From Gammaproteobacteria bacterium RIFOXYD12_FULL_61_37 (GTDB taxonomy: Bacteria > Pseudomonadota > Gammaproteobacteria > Chromatiales > Chromatiaceae), in assembly GCA_001801995.1 (NCBI GenBank), contig MGZB01000028.1:1-64000 (forward strand): a stretch of DNA of 64,000 bases, written 5' to 3'. The translations under genes and the position numbers were made by a program. Under the pieces are notes generated by a model that ran no database searches, was not told the DNA's origin, and saw only the letters and a program-made list of their open reading frames with translations. Shown here piece by piece: positions 45,252 to 55,768 of this stretch (position 1 is the first letter of the stretch; each line of letters starts with the position of its first letter).

Positions 45252-47606
45252 TTAGCCTTCAGCCTTACTCCCCCCCGGTTTCATGTGAGCGATTCGTGTC
45301 CAATCCGGTGACATGACGGGGTTTTCTTCCTGGGGGAAGAGGCAAAGCTTGATATTCAGCCTGTCCAGGTTGTGCCCAACGATGGCGACCGCCTTGTTGT
45401 CGGCCTTTTCCAGCAAGGGATAGGAAGCAGCGACGTAGTCGGGTTGCAGCGCCTTGGCGATCTTGAAATGGGTGGGACTGCCGTGGAAATTGGTGAAGCA
45501 GATGGTCGCGCCCAGGTGACGCAGGGACTTCATCAGGGAGTGGGTGTTTTTCAGCTCCTGCGCCACATCGGAAAACCGGAACGAGAGGATCAGGCCCGTT
45601 CCCACCAGTTGCATCTTGCGCAACCGCTCCCGTAGCCAGAGGGCACTCTCGGGATGCAGCAGCATGTTTTGCGACATGGGAACGATGACAATGGCCTCCC
45701 CGCCGTCGAAACGGCCTTCGGCGATGCGTTCGAGGGCGTGCCGGAGGCTGTAGTTGTCGATGCTGGAGAGCAGGGTCTCGTTCTGGATACGGCTCAGCAG
45801 GCTATGCACCAGGTAGAAATCGCGGCCGTCGGGTGATTTAAGCCGCACCCGCATGAGGGCGATGTCTCCCTTCGTGTCCCTGACCCGCAGGGGAAGAAAA
45901 TCGAGCAAGAATTCATCACCATCCAGGGCGCTCTGGAGTAGTTGCTCCTTCAGAATCTCCGCCGCCAGGCGGATATCGCTGTCAGCGAGCCGGTTGCTGT
46001 CGGTCAGGCCCGACTCGCTTGCCTCGAACACGGCCTCGGAAATGAGGTGGACGGCGTCGGAAGAGTCCTTGTCCAGTTGCGAGATGCCGATCTTGGCCTT
46101 TAACAGGGTGGGGCTGCTTTGATCCCCGTAATGCGCCGTGTCGATCAGCGCGATCAGCAACTGGGACAGGGTCTTGCCCGTGCGGGAGCCCAGGCGGGAG
46201 ACCAGGATGCCGAAGCTGTTGCCCTCCAGCCGCGCCGGGATATCTTGGGAATGGCTGTTGTCGCTGATGATATTGGCCACCTCGGCCATGATCAGCTCCC
46301 GCTGGGGCAGTTCGCCGAAGCTGATGTTCTCGTGGGGGGTCTCCAGTTGAATATGCAGCAGGGCGTCGAACTCATTACTCTCGCCCGCCTTGAGGATAGC
46401 GTTGACCTCCTTGATGAACGAGGCCTGATCCATCATCCCGGTGGAAGGGTCCAGCATGGGGCCGGTGATCTCGCGGGGGAACTTACTGCGCAGGGCGCGC
46501 GCGCGCTGGATGCGGTTGGTGACCGTGTTGATCAGGTGATGGGGGCGGATCGGTTTGGTGAGAAAGTCGTCCCCGCCGGCGCTCAGGGCATCGATTTTCT
46601 TGTCTGTGTCCTGTTCGCCCGAGAGATAGACGATGGGTGTGGTGACCAGGCGATCGTCCTCGCGCATGATGGTGGTGAGCTCCTTGCCGCTCACATCCGG
46701 CATGTAGAGATCCATGAGGATCAGATCGGGTTCGAAATCCTGCAAGACACGCACCGCCATCAAAGGCTTGGTGAGGGCGATGACCTCCATGCCGGCCTTG
46801 CGCAAAATGGCGGCGGCGTAATCCGCCTGGGTCGGGTCGTCCTCAACGATCAGGATGCGGAAATGGAGGTTCTGGGTCTGGATCAGGCTGACGATCTTAT
46901 TCGCCAGGTAGTCCGCCTTCACCGGCAGGGAGAGATAGGCGCTGGCGCCAGCCCTTAGCGCCAGGAGGTGGTGTTCGACGTTGTCGGAGCGTCCGATGAA
47001 GATGATCGGGGATTTCAGCTCCGGCCTGTTCAGCGAGTCCTTGATCTCCGGCATCGCCTGGGTGAGCTGGGGCAAAAGGCCGATGTCGATGACCACGGCA
47101 TCCGGTATCTGCGCCGCTATCTTGCCGGCCAGGGTGTTGGGATTGGCGATGGCGATCAGCCGGTAGCCCCGTTTGGCCAGTTCCTCTTCCAATTCGGCGG
47201 GTAGCAGGCCCTCGGTGTTCGTGACCAGATAGAGGGTGCGGCTCGCCTCCCGTGGGACGGAGGAAGAGTTTTTCGCCCGCTGCTGTTCGTCCCTCAGTTG
47301 CCGCAAGAGCTTGTCGAGTTCCTTCGACTGGGCGTCGTTGAGGTAGGAGGCCTCGCCAAGGGTGTCGAAGAAGGTCGAGAGGGCATAGAGGGCCTCGCTC
47401 AGGGTGCCCAGCTCATGGCGGGCCGCGGTCGCGGAGAGATCCTGGGTATAACTTTTCAGCTTGCGGACGCTGTCCGGATTCAGCTTGCCGCGCACCCCCA
47501 CGCGGAGGTAATTCTCGATCAGCGCCAGGCGAGTGGAAAAATGGTTGATGAACGCCTGTTTCGCGTCCGACAGCAAAGAGTCATTTCCTACGGGGATGTC
47601 GGTCAT
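45252..47606 (-). CDS. Response regulator with two receivers and degenerate GGDEF and EAL domains
   Basis: A 784-residue cytoplasmic protein. The N-terminal helical part (about 1-120) could be Hpt-like. A first, degenerate receiver (about 122-240) is followed by a canonical receiver (about 247-375) with IVEDDPTQ, LILMDLYMPDVSG and FLTKPI. A GGDEF-like domain follows where RLEGNSFGIL stands in place of RxGGDEF, and an EAL-like domain where IALMRVRLKS stands at the EAL position. Both are predicted catalytically dead and may bind cyclic di-GMP or other partners. It is encoded 135 nt after the hybrid kinase gene in the same direction, and the two probably form a pathway. Confidence 0.8.
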   Translation of the reverse strand: MTDIPVGNDSLLSDAKQAFINHFSTRLALIENYLRVGVRGKLNPDSVRKLKSYTQDLSATAARHELGTLSEALYALSTFFDTLGEASYLNDAQSKELDKLLRQLRDEQQRAKNSSSVPREASRTLYLVTNTEGLLPAELEEELAKRGYRLIAIANPNTLAGKIAAQIPDAVVIDIGLLPQLTQAMPEIKDSLNRPELKSPIIFIGRSDNVEHHLLALRAGASAYLSLPVKADYLANKIVSLIQTQNLHFRILIVEDDPTQADYAAAILRKAGMEVIALTKPLMAVRVLQDFEPDLILMDLYMPDVSGKELTTIMREDDRLVTTPIVYLSGEQDTDKKIDALSAGGDDFLTKPIRPHHLINTVTNRIQRARALRSKFPREITGPMLDPSTGMMDQASFIKEVNAILKAGESNEFDALLHIQLETPHENISFGELPQRELIMAEVANIISDNSHSQDIPARLEGNSFGILVSRLGSRTGKTLSQLLIALIDTAHYGDQSSPTLLKAKIGISQLDKDSSDAVHLISEAVFEASESGLTDSNRLADSDIRLAAEILKEQLLQSALDGDEFLLDFLPLRVRDTKGDIALMRVRLKSPDGRDFYLVHSLLSRIQNETLLSSIDNYSLRHALERIAEGRFDGGEAIVIVPMSQNMLLHPESALWLRERLRKMQLVGTGLILSFRFSDVAQELKNTHSLMKSLRHLGATICFTNFHGSPTHFKIAKALQPDYVAASYPLLEKADNKAVAIVGHNLDRLNIKLCLFPQEENPVMSPDWTRIAHMKPGGSKAEG

Positions 47607-47741
47607 TTTTTGGGGCGCGGAGTGTGATGCCTGTTTCTATATCAGTTGATTATAGTGAATTCTTGAGGAAAGGATGTAACTTGAATTCTGTCTGTGCCCA
47701 ACGAGGCAGTCCAGCACGGCGTGCGGCGTATCGTGACAATA

Positions 47742-50552
47742 TTACTTGCTGGCCTTGGCAAGGTCGGACAATGCCTTCATGGCGGGCGGCAGGGCCTGGT
47801 TGAGGAGCTGAAAGGCCTTCTTCGCGGTATCGCTGTCGTTCAGGCGGGCCGCCATCTCGATCGTCTTGGCCGCTGCCGATACCTTCATGGCGCCTACGTT
47901 GGCGCTGCTTGACTTGATGGAATGGGCGGGGTTGACCATGCCCGCGATGTCGTCGGCCACAGCCGCGTTGCGGAGCTGGGTGTACAGGGGCGGGACATTG
48001 GTGATGTAGGATTCGAGCAGGAGTCTGAACTCGCCCTCCATCACCTCTTTCAGTTCGTTGATGATGCTCATGTCGATGATTGGGTCTTCCGTCGCGTCGC
48101 TCATACTGAAATTGTCCTCTTTCGCCGTTGGATGGGTGGGATTGGGGGGTATTGTAGGCTGCTTTTCCCTCGGTTTGATCCATTTCGACATCATGTCGAA
48201 CAGGGCATCCCGGTTGACCGGCTTGGCCAGATAATCGTCCATGCCGGAGCTGATGCATTTCTCCCGGTCCCCGGCCATGGCATTGGCCGTCATGGCGATG
48301 ATGGGTATCCGGTCGAGCCGGTTCTCCCGCTCTCTGGCCCGAATCGCGCCGGTCGCCTCGTAACCGTCCATGTTCGGCATGCGGCAATCCATAAGCACCA
48401 GGCCGTATTCCTTCCGCCCGGCGCGCTCCAGCGCCTGCACCCCATCCACCGCCTCGTCGACCGAGAGGCCGATCCGTTCCAGCAGACGGCGCGCCACGGC
48501 GCGATTGACATCGTTGTCCTCCACCAGCAGCACGGTGCCCTCCAGGCGGGTCTGCACCTGCGTCTGCTCCTGTTTCGGCGGAGAGAGGAGGGGACGGGAA
48601 TCCTCGCTCCGGTCGAGGATGTCCTGCTCTAGGATGGGCGTGATGCTGTCGGCATTGGCCAGGATTTGCGACTCGCGGCGATCCTCCTCCTCCCGCACGT
48701 CGAGCAGACGGCGCATGCTCTGCTGAAGCTGGGGTGCGCGCAGCGGCCGGGTGAGGACCTCATTGGCGCCCAATTCCAGCAAGGACTCGCCCTCCGCCGG
48801 GTCGGCGACCAGGGCGATGGTGACGATGGGCAGTAGACGCGGGGCACGCCTCAATTCACCCATAAGGTTCTTGCAGGCGCCGCCGAGGCGGGACTGGTCG
48901 AAGATCAGCAGATCCGGGACCCAGGAATCGCCGAGCCCCGCTGCCGAGTTCAGCGCCGACAGGGCCTCCGGGACATCACCGGCCCGGCTGAAGGAGACGC
49001 CCCAGCCGCTCAAATGGCCGCTGATCTCCTTGTAATCGCGTTCGTCGAAGCCTACCAGCAAGGCCCTGACCGCCTCCAGGCTCTCGCGCCCCGCCGGCAC
49101 CTGGTCCAGGGGGCGGCGCATGGGAATCAGGAACCAGAAAACGGACCCCTTGCCGGCCTTGGAACGCACGCCGATCTGACCGCCCATGATATTCACCAGG
49201 CGCTTGCAGATGGCCAGCCCCAGCCCCGTGCCGCCGTATTTGCGGGTGGTGGAGGCGTCGGCCTGGGTAAAGGAGCTGAACAGCCGGCGGACCGTTTCCG
49301 GGTCCATCCCCATGCCTGTGTCGCGCACCACGAACAACACATCCACCTCCCGGCGACCGGCGCGGTGCGGCGTGACCTCCACCAAGATTTGACCCTTCTC
49401 CGTGAATTTGACCGCGTTGCTGACCAGGTTGGTGAGGATCTGACGCAGGCGCAGGGGGTCGCCGCGCAGGGATTCGGGGATTTGGGGGGAAATTCTGTAC
49501 CCCAGCCGGATCTGGCGCTTCTCCGCCATGTTGCCCATGAGGCCGGTGACCGACTCGATCACCCCTTTGATCGAGATCTCGACCTGCTCCAGCTCCAATT
49601 TGCCTGCCTCGATCTTGGAGAAGTCGAGGATGTCGTTGATGATCCTCAGCAAATGGCGCGAGGAGTTCTGGGCCGTATTGACCAGTTGCCGCTGCTCCTT
49701 GTTCAACGGCGTCCCCCCCAGCATCTCCAGCAACGGCAGGATACCGTTCAAGGGGGTCCGGATTTCGTGGCTCATGATCGCCAGAAACTCGTTCTTCTTC
49801 ACATCCGCCGCTTGCGCCGCCTGCTTGGCGTTGACCAGTGAATCCTCCAGCGCCTTGCGGTCCGCCTCCGTGTCCTGAAGCTGCTGATGGAGGGTATCGT
49901 TGCCCTCCCGCAAATCGTCATTCTCGCTCCACAACAGCCCGAGTTCGCCATCGAGCCGCGTCAGCCGGGAGGCAAGGCCGGACAGGCCAAGGACAGCGAA
50001 GGCTCCCGTCGCGGCAAAGAGGACCAGCAGGGAGAGGGTTTCGCCGGAAGGGCGCGCCGCGCCCGCGCCCGTCATCAACAGACCGCCGAAGAGGGCCATG
50101 GCGAAAAGGAGCAGATGCAGCCCGAGGGGCGAGAAATGGAGGGCATAAACGAAGAGGGCCAGGAGGGCGGGGAGTAGAAGGGGTTGCCCGCCCGTGGCGG
50201 ACTGCAAGGCGGAGGATACCAGGACACCCCAGATCAGCCCGCTGCCGAGAGCGGAGAAGGCGAGGGCGAGGCCCCAGCCCATGATCTCGCTCGCCGGATT
50301 CCTGTGGACCGTCCAGGCAAGCCCCAGCGACAACTGATAGAAAACGAGAAGTATCAAAGGGAGCGTCAACGGCGAATCCGTCAACCCGCCCGGCCGGAGC
50401 GAAAGGATCAGGTGGAGAAAGGCAAAGACGGCCCCGGCAACGGCGGCCAAGGCAGCAGCCTCCATCGCCAGACGCACCTTGGCGCCCGCGAGGGGCTGAC
50501 GCAGCCGCTCGCGCGTCTCGCTCAGGTTATCCATTCTCCGCTCAGCGCTCAT
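47742..50552 (-). CDS. BarA-like hybrid sensor histidine kinase
   Basis: A 936-residue tripartite kinase. Several membrane helices occupy the N terminus (about 28-195). A coiled-coil linker follows, then HisKA with phosphoacceptor His262 in [13 protein letters not shown], a HATPase with [18 protein letters not shown] and GGTGLGLAI, a degenerate receiver (about 510-640), a canonical receiver with Asp722 in [16 protein letters not shown], and a C-terminal Hpt with His877 in [14 protein letters not shown]. The order matches BarA/TorS-type phosphorelays. The membrane part is larger than in BarA and is probably the sensor. Confidence 0.9.
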   Translation of the reverse strand: MSAERRMDNLSETRERLRQPLAGAKVRLAMEAAALAAVAGAVFAFLHLILSLRPGGLTDSPLTLPLILLVFYQLSLGLAWTVHRNPASEIMGWGLALAFSALGSGLIWGVLVSSALQSATGGQPLLLPALLALFVYALHFSPLGLHLLLFAMALFGGLLMTGAGAARPSGETLSLLVLFAATGAFAVLGLSGLASRLTRLDGELGLLWSENDDLREGNDTLHQQLQDTEADRKALEDSLVNAKQAAQAADVKKNEFLAIMSHEIRTPLNGILPLLEMLGGTPLNKEQRQLVNTAQNSSRHLLRIINDILDFSKIEAGKLELEQVEISIKGVIESVTGLMGNMAEKRQIRLGYRISPQIPESLRGDPLRLRQILTNLVSNAVKFTEKGQILVEVTPHRAGRREVDVLFVVRDTGMGMDPETVRRLFSSFTQADASTTRKYGGTGLGLAICKRLVNIMGGQIGVRSKAGKGSVFWFLIPMRRPLDQVPAGRESLEAVRALLVGFDERDYKEISGHLSGWGVSFSRAGDVPEALSALNSAAGLGDSWVPDLLIFDQSRLGGACKNLMGELRRAPRLLPIVTIALVADPAEGESLLELGANEVLTRPLRAPQLQQSMRRLLDVREEEDRRESQILANADSITPILEQDILDRSEDSRPLLSPPKQEQTQVQTRLEGTVLLVEDNDVNRAVARRLLERIGLSVDEAVDGVQALERAGRKEYGLVLMDCRMPNMDGYEATGAIRARERENRLDRIPIIAMTANAMAGDREKCISSGMDDYLAKPVNRDALFDMMSKWIKPREKQPTIPPNPTHPTAKEDNFSMSDATEDPIIDMSIINELKEVMEGEFRLLLESYITNVPPLYTQLRNAAVADDIAGMVNPAHSIKSSSANVGAMKVSAAAKTIEMAARLNDSDTAKKAFQLLNQALPPAMKALSDLAKASK

Positions 50553-50684
50553 TCCCGCATGCCGTTCTATTGCAAATTCCGTTCAAGGACAATAGCAGGT
50601 TGGAGACAAAAACCGATAGCTGTCGAGATTTTGACCTTGCCGAGTCTGGGCGCCGGGTTTTGTCGGCCTGACCGGCGGCTTTTT

Positions 50685-52082
50685 TTACAACGCCTCGCTG
50701 GCAAAATCGGCCAGCCGGGAGCGCTCGCCGCGCAGGAGGGTAATGTGGCCGCCGTGGGACCAGTTTTTGAAGCGGTCCACCACATAGGTGAGGCCGGAGG
50801 TGGTTTCGGTCAGGTAGGGGGTGTCGATCTGGCCGATGTTGCCGAGGCAGACGATCTTGGTGCCGGGTCCGGCGCGGGTGATGAGGGTCTTCATCTGCTT
50901 GGGCGTCAGGTTCTGGGCCTCGTCCAGGATGATGTACTTGTTGAGGAAGGTGCGCCCGCGCATGAAGTTGAGGGAACGGATACGGATGCGGTTCTTGATG
51001 AGGTCGTCGGTGGCCGCGCGGCCCCAGGCGCCGCCCTCGGGCTTGGTCAGGACCTCCAGGTTGTCCATCAGCGCTCCCATCCAGGGGGTCATCTTCTCCT
51101 CCTCGGTGCCGGGGAGGAAGCCTATGTCCTCACCCACGGGCACGGTGACGCGGGTCATGATGATCTCGCGGTAGAGGTTCTTCTCCAGCACCTGGGTCAG
51201 GCCCGCCGCCAGGGTCAGCAGGGTCTTGCCGGTGCCCGCCGTTCCCAGCAGGGTGACGAAGTCCAGCTCCGGGTCCATGAGCATGTTGAGGGCGATGTTC
51301 TGCTCGCGGTTGCGGGCGGTGATGCCCCAGATGGCGTGTTTCTGGCTGCGGTAGTCGGTCAGCAGCTCGATGACCGCGCCGTTCTCGCCGACCTCGCGCA
51401 CGATGGCCTCGAAACCGCTGCCGTCCTCCATGTAGACGCACTGGTTGGGATACCAGATGCTGATATCGGGGCCGGAGACCCGGTAGAAGGTGCGGCCAGA
51501 CTCTTTCCAGGAGTCGATGTCCTTGCTGTGACGGTCCCAGAAATCGGCCGGCAGTTCGCTCTTGCCCTGGTAGAGCAGGTTGACGTCGTCCAGGACCTGA
51601 TCGGTGTAATAGTCCTCCACGCGCAGGCCGAGCACGGCGGCCTTGATGCGCATGTTGATGTCCTTGGACACCAGGATGACCGTCCGGTCCTTGTATTCCA
51701 GCCGCAAGGCCATGGCCGTGCCCAGGATGGTGTTGTCCGGGGTATTGCCGGGCAGGGAATCGGGCAGGACATGGGGCAGGTTGCGGGTCTGGAAGAAGAT
51801 GCGGCCGCGCTCGCGCTTGTCGTTCTCGCGAATGCCGTTGGTGGGCATGGGCAGCAGCAGGCCTTGGTCGATCTGCTCCTTGTCGGCGCCGGACATCAGC
51901 TCGTCCAGGAAGCGGTTGACCTGCCGCACGTTGCGGGCGGTCTCCGACATCCCCTTCTTACCCCGGTCCAGTTCCTCCAGCACCACCATGGGCAGGAAGA
52001 TGTCGTGCTCCTGGAAACGGAACAGGCAGGACGGATCATGCATCAGGACATTGGTGTCGAGGATGAAAAGCTTTTTGCTCAT
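50685..52082 (-). CDS. PhoH family protein with N-terminal PIN domain
   Basis: A 465-residue protein: an N-terminal PIN nuclease domain (LFILDTNVLMHDP, with further acids later), then a PhoH ATPase with Walker A LLGTAGTGKTLLTLAA and Walker B IILDEAQNLTPKQMK. PIN-PhoH fusions are thought to be RNA helicase-nucleases. ATG 52082 is used; the frame runs further upstream but reads through a GC-rich, non-family stretch. It lies after bcp in a gcvR-bcp-phoH unit. Confidence 0.9.
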   Translation of the reverse strand: MSKKLFILDTNVLMHDPSCLFRFQEHDIFLPMVVLEELDRGKKGMSETARNVRQVNRFLDELMSGADKEQIDQGLLLPMPTNGIRENDKRERGRIFFQTRNLPHVLPDSLPGNTPDNTILGTAMALRLEYKDRTVILVSKDINMRIKAAVLGLRVEDYYTDQVLDDVNLLYQGKSELPADFWDRHSKDIDSWKESGRTFYRVSGPDISIWYPNQCVYMEDGSGFEAIVREVGENGAVIELLTDYRSQKHAIWGITARNREQNIALNMLMDPELDFVTLLGTAGTGKTLLTLAAGLTQVLEKNLYREIIMTRVTVPVGEDIGFLPGTEEEKMTPWMGALMDNLEVLTKPEGGAWGRAATDDLIKNRIRIRSLNFMRGRTFLNKYIILDEAQNLTPKQMKTLITRAGPGTKIVCLGNIGQIDTPYLTETTSGLTYVVDRFKNWSHGGHITLLRGERSRLADFASEAL

Positions 52083-52116
52083 GGGGATTCCGGGGCGGGT
52101 TGTCGGATTGGGTTGG

Positions 52117-52590
52117 TCAGGCATCGAGGGCGCGGACGGCGGCCAGGACCTCCGCCACATGGCCGGCGACCTGCACCTTGCGCCATTCCCGGCGCAGGAT
52201 GCCGTCCCGGTCGATGAGGAAGGTGCTGCGTTCGATGCCGAGTGACTCTTTGCCGTAGAGTTTTTTCAGCTTGATGACATCGAAGCATTGGCAGAGGGTT
52301 TCGTCCTGATCGGAGACCAGATCGAAGGGGAATTCCTGCTTCGCCTTGAAGTTCTCCTGGGCCTTGAGCCCGTCGCGCGAGGCCCCAAGGAGCCCCGCGC
52401 CCGCAGCAATAAAGTCGCCCATGGCGGCGCCGAAGTCCCTGCCTTCAAGGGTGCAACCGGGGGTGCTCGCCTTGGGGTAGAAATAGAGCACCAGGTGTCG
52501 GCCGCGATAGTCACCGAGCCTGACCTTGCGGCCGCCGGTGATCAGAAGTTCCAGGTCAGGTACGACCTGTCCGATAGTTGCCTGGGTCAT
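52117..52590 (-). CDS. bcp: Thiol peroxidase of the Bcp (PrxQ) type
   Basis: A 157-residue peroxiredoxin reducing hydrogen and organic peroxides with thioredoxin. Seen: YFYPKASTPGCTLEGRDF with the peroxidatic Cys, later DQDETLCQCFDVI, and RSTFLIDRDGILRREW. The usual second Thr after the active-site Cys is present as Leu (GCTLE rather than GCTTE), a minor family variant. The start is 30 nt after gcvR. Confidence 0.92.
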   Translation of the reverse strand: MTQATIGQVVPDLELLITGGRKVRLGDYRGRHLVLYFYPKASTPGCTLEGRDFGAAMGDFIAAGAGLLGASRDGLKAQENFKAKQEFPFDLVSDQDETLCQCFDVIKLKKLYGKESLGIERSTFLIDRDGILRREWRKVQVAGHVAEVLAAVRALDA

Positions 52591-52620
52591 GACTTTGTCT
52601 CCTGGAAATGCGCCGGTCTT

Positions 52621-53160
52621 TCAGCGCTTGATGGGTTCTAATACACCGTCCAGATTCAGCGAGTCGCAAAAATCCATGAACTCGTCCCGCAGGGTGGCGA
52701 TATGGACATCGCCGGGCACGCCGATGGTGATATGCACGGAAAACATCTGGGAGCCGGTATGGGCAGCGGGGTAGCTGGTGGTGATCAGATCTTCGATGTT
52801 GATGTTGCGCTGGGAGAAAAAATTGGCCAGGTGATGGACGATGCCGGGGTGGTCCAGACAGACCACTTCCACCAGGTAAGGCATTACCGGTTGTCCCGTT
52901 TGCCGTTCCTCGGTGCGGCGGGAGATGACGGTCAGCCCCAGCGAGTTTTGCAGATCAGGCAGGCAGTTTTCCAGCTTCGCCAGCGTGTTCCAATTGCCTT
53001 CCACCAGCATGAGGATGGCGAATTCACCGCCCAGGACCGTCATGCGGCTATCGACGATGTTGCAGTCGTGGTCGAAGATGACCTTGGTCAGTCTGTCGAC
53101 GATTCCCGGACGGTCATTGCCGAGGGCGGACAGCACGAGAAGGTTGTTTTTTGGAGGCAT
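52621..53160 (-). CDS. gcvR: Glycine cleavage system regulator GcvR (two ACT domains)
   Basis: A 179-residue regulator with two ACT domains (LVLSALGNDRPGIVDRLTKVI; LVEVVCLDHPGIVHHLANFF), matching GcvR. In Escherichia coli GcvR binds GcvA to repress gcvTHP when glycine is low. Whether GcvA exists here is outside the window. Its order with bcp is conserved. Confidence 0.88.
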   Translation of the reverse strand: MPPKNNLLVLSALGNDRPGIVDRLTKVIFDHDCNIVDSRMTVLGGEFAILMLVEGNWNTLAKLENCLPDLQNSLGLTVISRRTEERQTGQPVMPYLVEVVCLDHPGIVHHLANFFSQRNINIEDLITTSYPAAHTGSQMFSVHITIGVPGDVHIATLRDEFMDFCDSLNLDGVLEPIKR

Positions 53161-53290
53161 CTGCGTAGACCCTGTATTCAGCTCAAGGAATGGTAAGAGC
53201 GGGTCAGTTTATCCGCCGTGCCCCGCTTTGGGTAGGTACTTTATCCCTTCCTCGATAGCTGGAGCTTGGCGGCTCCGGTAGACTTGACCC

Positions 53291-55414
53291 ATGGAACACG
53301 CCCACCACATCCTCCGCGAGGTTTACGGTTACGACGAATTCCGCCATTCCCAGGCGGGGGCGATCGAGACCCTGCTGGCGGGCGGGGATGCCTTGGTGCT
53401 CATGCCCACCGGCGGCGGCAAGTCGCTCTGTTATCAGATCCCGGCCCTGATCCGGCCCGGCACCGGCATAGTGATTTCCCCCCTGATCGCCCTGATGCAG
53501 GATCAGGTGGCTGCCCTGGCCCAACTGGGCATCCGCGCCGCCTACATCAACTCCAGCCAGGACTATGCCGAACGCCAGTGGGTGGAGCAGGCGCTGCTGA
53601 ACGGGGAGCTGGATCTGCTCTATGTGGCCCCGGAGCGGCTGCTGAACGAGGCCATGCTCGATCTGCTGGACCGGGTCCCCCTGGCCCTGTTCGCCATCGA
53701 CGAGGCCCATTGCGTCTCCCAGTGGGGCCATGACTTCCGCAAGGACTACCAGCGGCTGCGGGTGCTGCACGAGCGTTATCCCCGAACCCCCCGCATCGCC
53801 CTGACCGCCACGGCCGATGTCCGTACCCGCCAGGAGATTATCGAGCAGCTCGATCTGCACCGGGCCGGGCTCTACCTCGACAGCTTCGACCGCCCCAACA
53901 TCCGTTACGCCGTGGCCGAGTCTTACAGCCCCATGGAGCAGTTGTGGCGTTTCCTGCAACGGGAACACCCCGGCCACGCCGGCATCGTCTATTGCCTGTC
54001 GCGCAAACGGGTGGAACAGGTCGCCGCCTGGCTGAGCGCCAAGGGTCGTCATGCCTTGCCCTATCACGCGGGCCTGCCGGACGAGACCCGGCGGCAGAAC
54101 CAGGAGACCTTCCTGCGGGAGGAAGCGGTCGTCATCGTCGCCACCATCGCCTTCGGTATGGGTATAGACAAACCCGACGTGCGCTTCGTCGCCCATCTCA
54201 ACATGCCCAAGAGTGTGGAGGCCTATTACCAGGAGACCGGCCGCGCCGGTCGCGACGGCCAGCCCGCCGACGCCTGGATGGCCTATTCCCTACAGGACGT
54301 AATCCAGTTGCGGCAAATGATGCTGGACGGGGAGGGCGAGGACTGGTTCAAACGCATCGTCTCCCACAAGCTGGAGGCCATGCTCGGCTACTGCGAGATG
54401 ACCAGTTGCCGCCGCCAGACCCTGCTGGCCTATTTCGGCGAGATCCAGCACCGGCCCTGCGGCAATTGCGACAACTGCCTCTCACCGCCCCAGACCTGGG
54501 ACGCCACCGAGTCGGCACAGAAGGCCCTCTCCTGCGTCTACCGCACCGGTCAGCGCTTCGGTGTCAACTACCTGATCGATGTCCTGCTCGGCAAGGCGGA
54601 TGAACGCATTCGCCGCAACCGGCATGACCAGGTCAGTACCTTCGGCATCGGCAAGGAACTGGATGGGGACCAGTGGCGCGGGCTCTTCCGCCGGTTGATC
54701 GCCACCGGCCATCTGGGGATCGACCCCGACGGCCATGGGGCACTGCAACTCAGCGATACCAGCCGACCCTTGCTGCGCGGGGAGGAGCGCCTGACCATGC
54801 CCAAACGGGTCAAGGAGGAAAAGCCCGCAAAGGGTCAGAAGAAGGAGGCCTCCGGCCAGGCGAGGGCGGTCGATCAACCCCTGTTCGAGGCCCTGCGGGC
54901 CAGGCGCACCGAACTGGCGCGGGAGCAGGGTGTTCCCCCTTATGTGATCTTCCACGACAGCGTGTTGCAGGATCTGGCACGACGCCGTCCGGGGGACCGG
55001 AAGACCATGGCGCTTATCAGTGGTGTCGGCGGCGGCAAGCTGGAACGCTACGGCGACAGCTTCATGCAGGTCATCCGCCAGCACCCCCTGCCCGGATTAC
55101 TCGATAACAGCCTGAGCGACACCATCAACGCCACACTGGCGCTCCATTTGCAGGGGCTGGATGCCCAAGCCATCGCGGTGCGTCGGGAACTCAGTCTCAA
55201 TACCGTGCATGGCCATTTCGCGGAGGCCATCGCGGCAGGCCTGCTGGAGGTGCGGCAGGTCTTGACCATCGCGGAAGAGGACTACCGCGCCATTGTCGAG
55301 GCCATCGGGCATCTCTCCGCCTGCGAAGAAGGCCGCCTGAAACCCCTGTTCGATTTCTTCGAGGGGGCCTACAGCTATGGGGTGCTGCGCTGCGTGGCGG
55401 CGGAGGTCTGTTAA
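53291..55414 (+). CDS. recQ: ATP-dependent DNA helicase RecQ
   Basis: A 707-residue 3'-5' helicase. Seen: FRHSQAGAIETLLAGGD, Walker A MPTGGGKSLCYQIPA, DEAH box FAIDEAHCVSQWGHDFR, LTATAD, the second motor domain with YYQETGRAGRDG, a zinc site formed by CRRQTLLAYFGE and CGNCDNCL, an RQC winged helix, and an HRDC domain near residues 535-610. A further helix-turn-helix (HTH_40-like) tail fits the longer RecQ form. It functions in recombination repair and fork restart. It is divergent from gcvR. Confidence 0.94.
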   Translation: MEHAHHILREVYGYDEFRHSQAGAIETLLAGGDALVLMPTGGGKSLCYQIPALIRPGTGIVISPLIALMQDQVAALAQLGIRAAYINSSQDYAERQWVEQALLNGELDLLYVAPERLLNEAMLDLLDRVPLALFAIDEAHCVSQWGHDFRKDYQRLRVLHERYPRTPRIALTATADVRTRQEIIEQLDLHRAGLYLDSFDRPNIRYAVAESYSPMEQLWRFLQREHPGHAGIVYCLSRKRVEQVAAWLSAKGRHALPYHAGLPDETRRQNQETFLREEAVVIVATIAFGMGIDKPDVRFVAHLNMPKSVEAYYQETGRAGRDGQPADAWMAYSLQDVIQLRQMMLDGEGEDWFKRIVSHKLEAMLGYCEMTSCRRQTLLAYFGEIQHRPCGNCDNCLSPPQTWDATESAQKALSCVYRTGQRFGVNYLIDVLLGKADERIRRNRHDQVSTFGIGKELDGDQWRGLFRRLIATGHLGIDPDGHGALQLSDTSRPLLRGEERLTMPKRVKEEKPAKGQKKEASGQARAVDQPLFEALRARRTELAREQGVPPYVIFHDSVLQDLARRRPGDRKTMALISGVGGGKLERYGDSFMQVIRQHPLPGLLDNSLSDTINATLALHLQGLDAQAIAVRRELSLNTVHGHFAEAIAAGLLEVRQVLTIAEEDYRAIVEAIGHLSACEEGRLKPLFDFFEGAYSYGVLRCVAAEVC

Positions 55415-55459
55415 GTTGAGCCTGTAGGGGCGAATAAATTCAAATTACGGTCACAAATT

Positions 55460-55499
55460 CCGGCGTAGGGATGCCCGTTGCCGGGCACATCTACGCCGG
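55460..55499. repeat. Hairpin (CCGGCGTAG palindrome) downstream of recQ
   Basis: CCGGCGTAG at the left pairs with CTACGCCGG at the right, with further pairing inside (GCCCG/CGGGC). It lies in the 354-base gap after recQ. A REP-like element or a terminator lacking a T-tract are both possible. Confidence 0.5.
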
Positions 55500-55581
55500 A
55501 TACCAGGTTTGCGGAACAGGTTGAGATGATTATCGGGCGTCGAATAGAAACTCGCGGACCGGGGCGACCTGTAAGAGATGC

Positions 55582-55644
55582 AAAAGGGGCGTAAAATAAA
55601 TCTGTCCCCTTTTCCGCCGTCCCCTTTTCCGCCGTTTTCCGCCT
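55582..55644. repeat. Short tandem repeat and AAAAGGGG/CCCCTTTT inverted repeat
   Basis: AAAAGGGG at 55582 pairs with CCCCTTTT at 55606. From 55604 the unit GTCCCCTTTTCCGCC occurs twice, followed by GTTTTCCGCC. The AAATCTGTCCCCTTTT string is reminiscent of REP-type sequences that accompany IS200-like transposases. Nothing else was recognised in this gap up to 55768. Confidence 0.5.
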
Positions 55645-55768
55645 TTATCTTGCTGCGGTGGCAGGACATGATCGGGGATGTTCTGGGTTGGTGAATGGCC
55701 AGCAAGTAGGTCTGTGGATGAGGATTTGCAGGCTATAATCCCAGAATCTATCAACAAGGGTGTCAGGG

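Noticed and set aside
50184-52217. 677-residue plus-strand frame over the kinase and phoH
   Set aside because: Spans two recognised minus-strand genes and their gap; composition is shadow-like.
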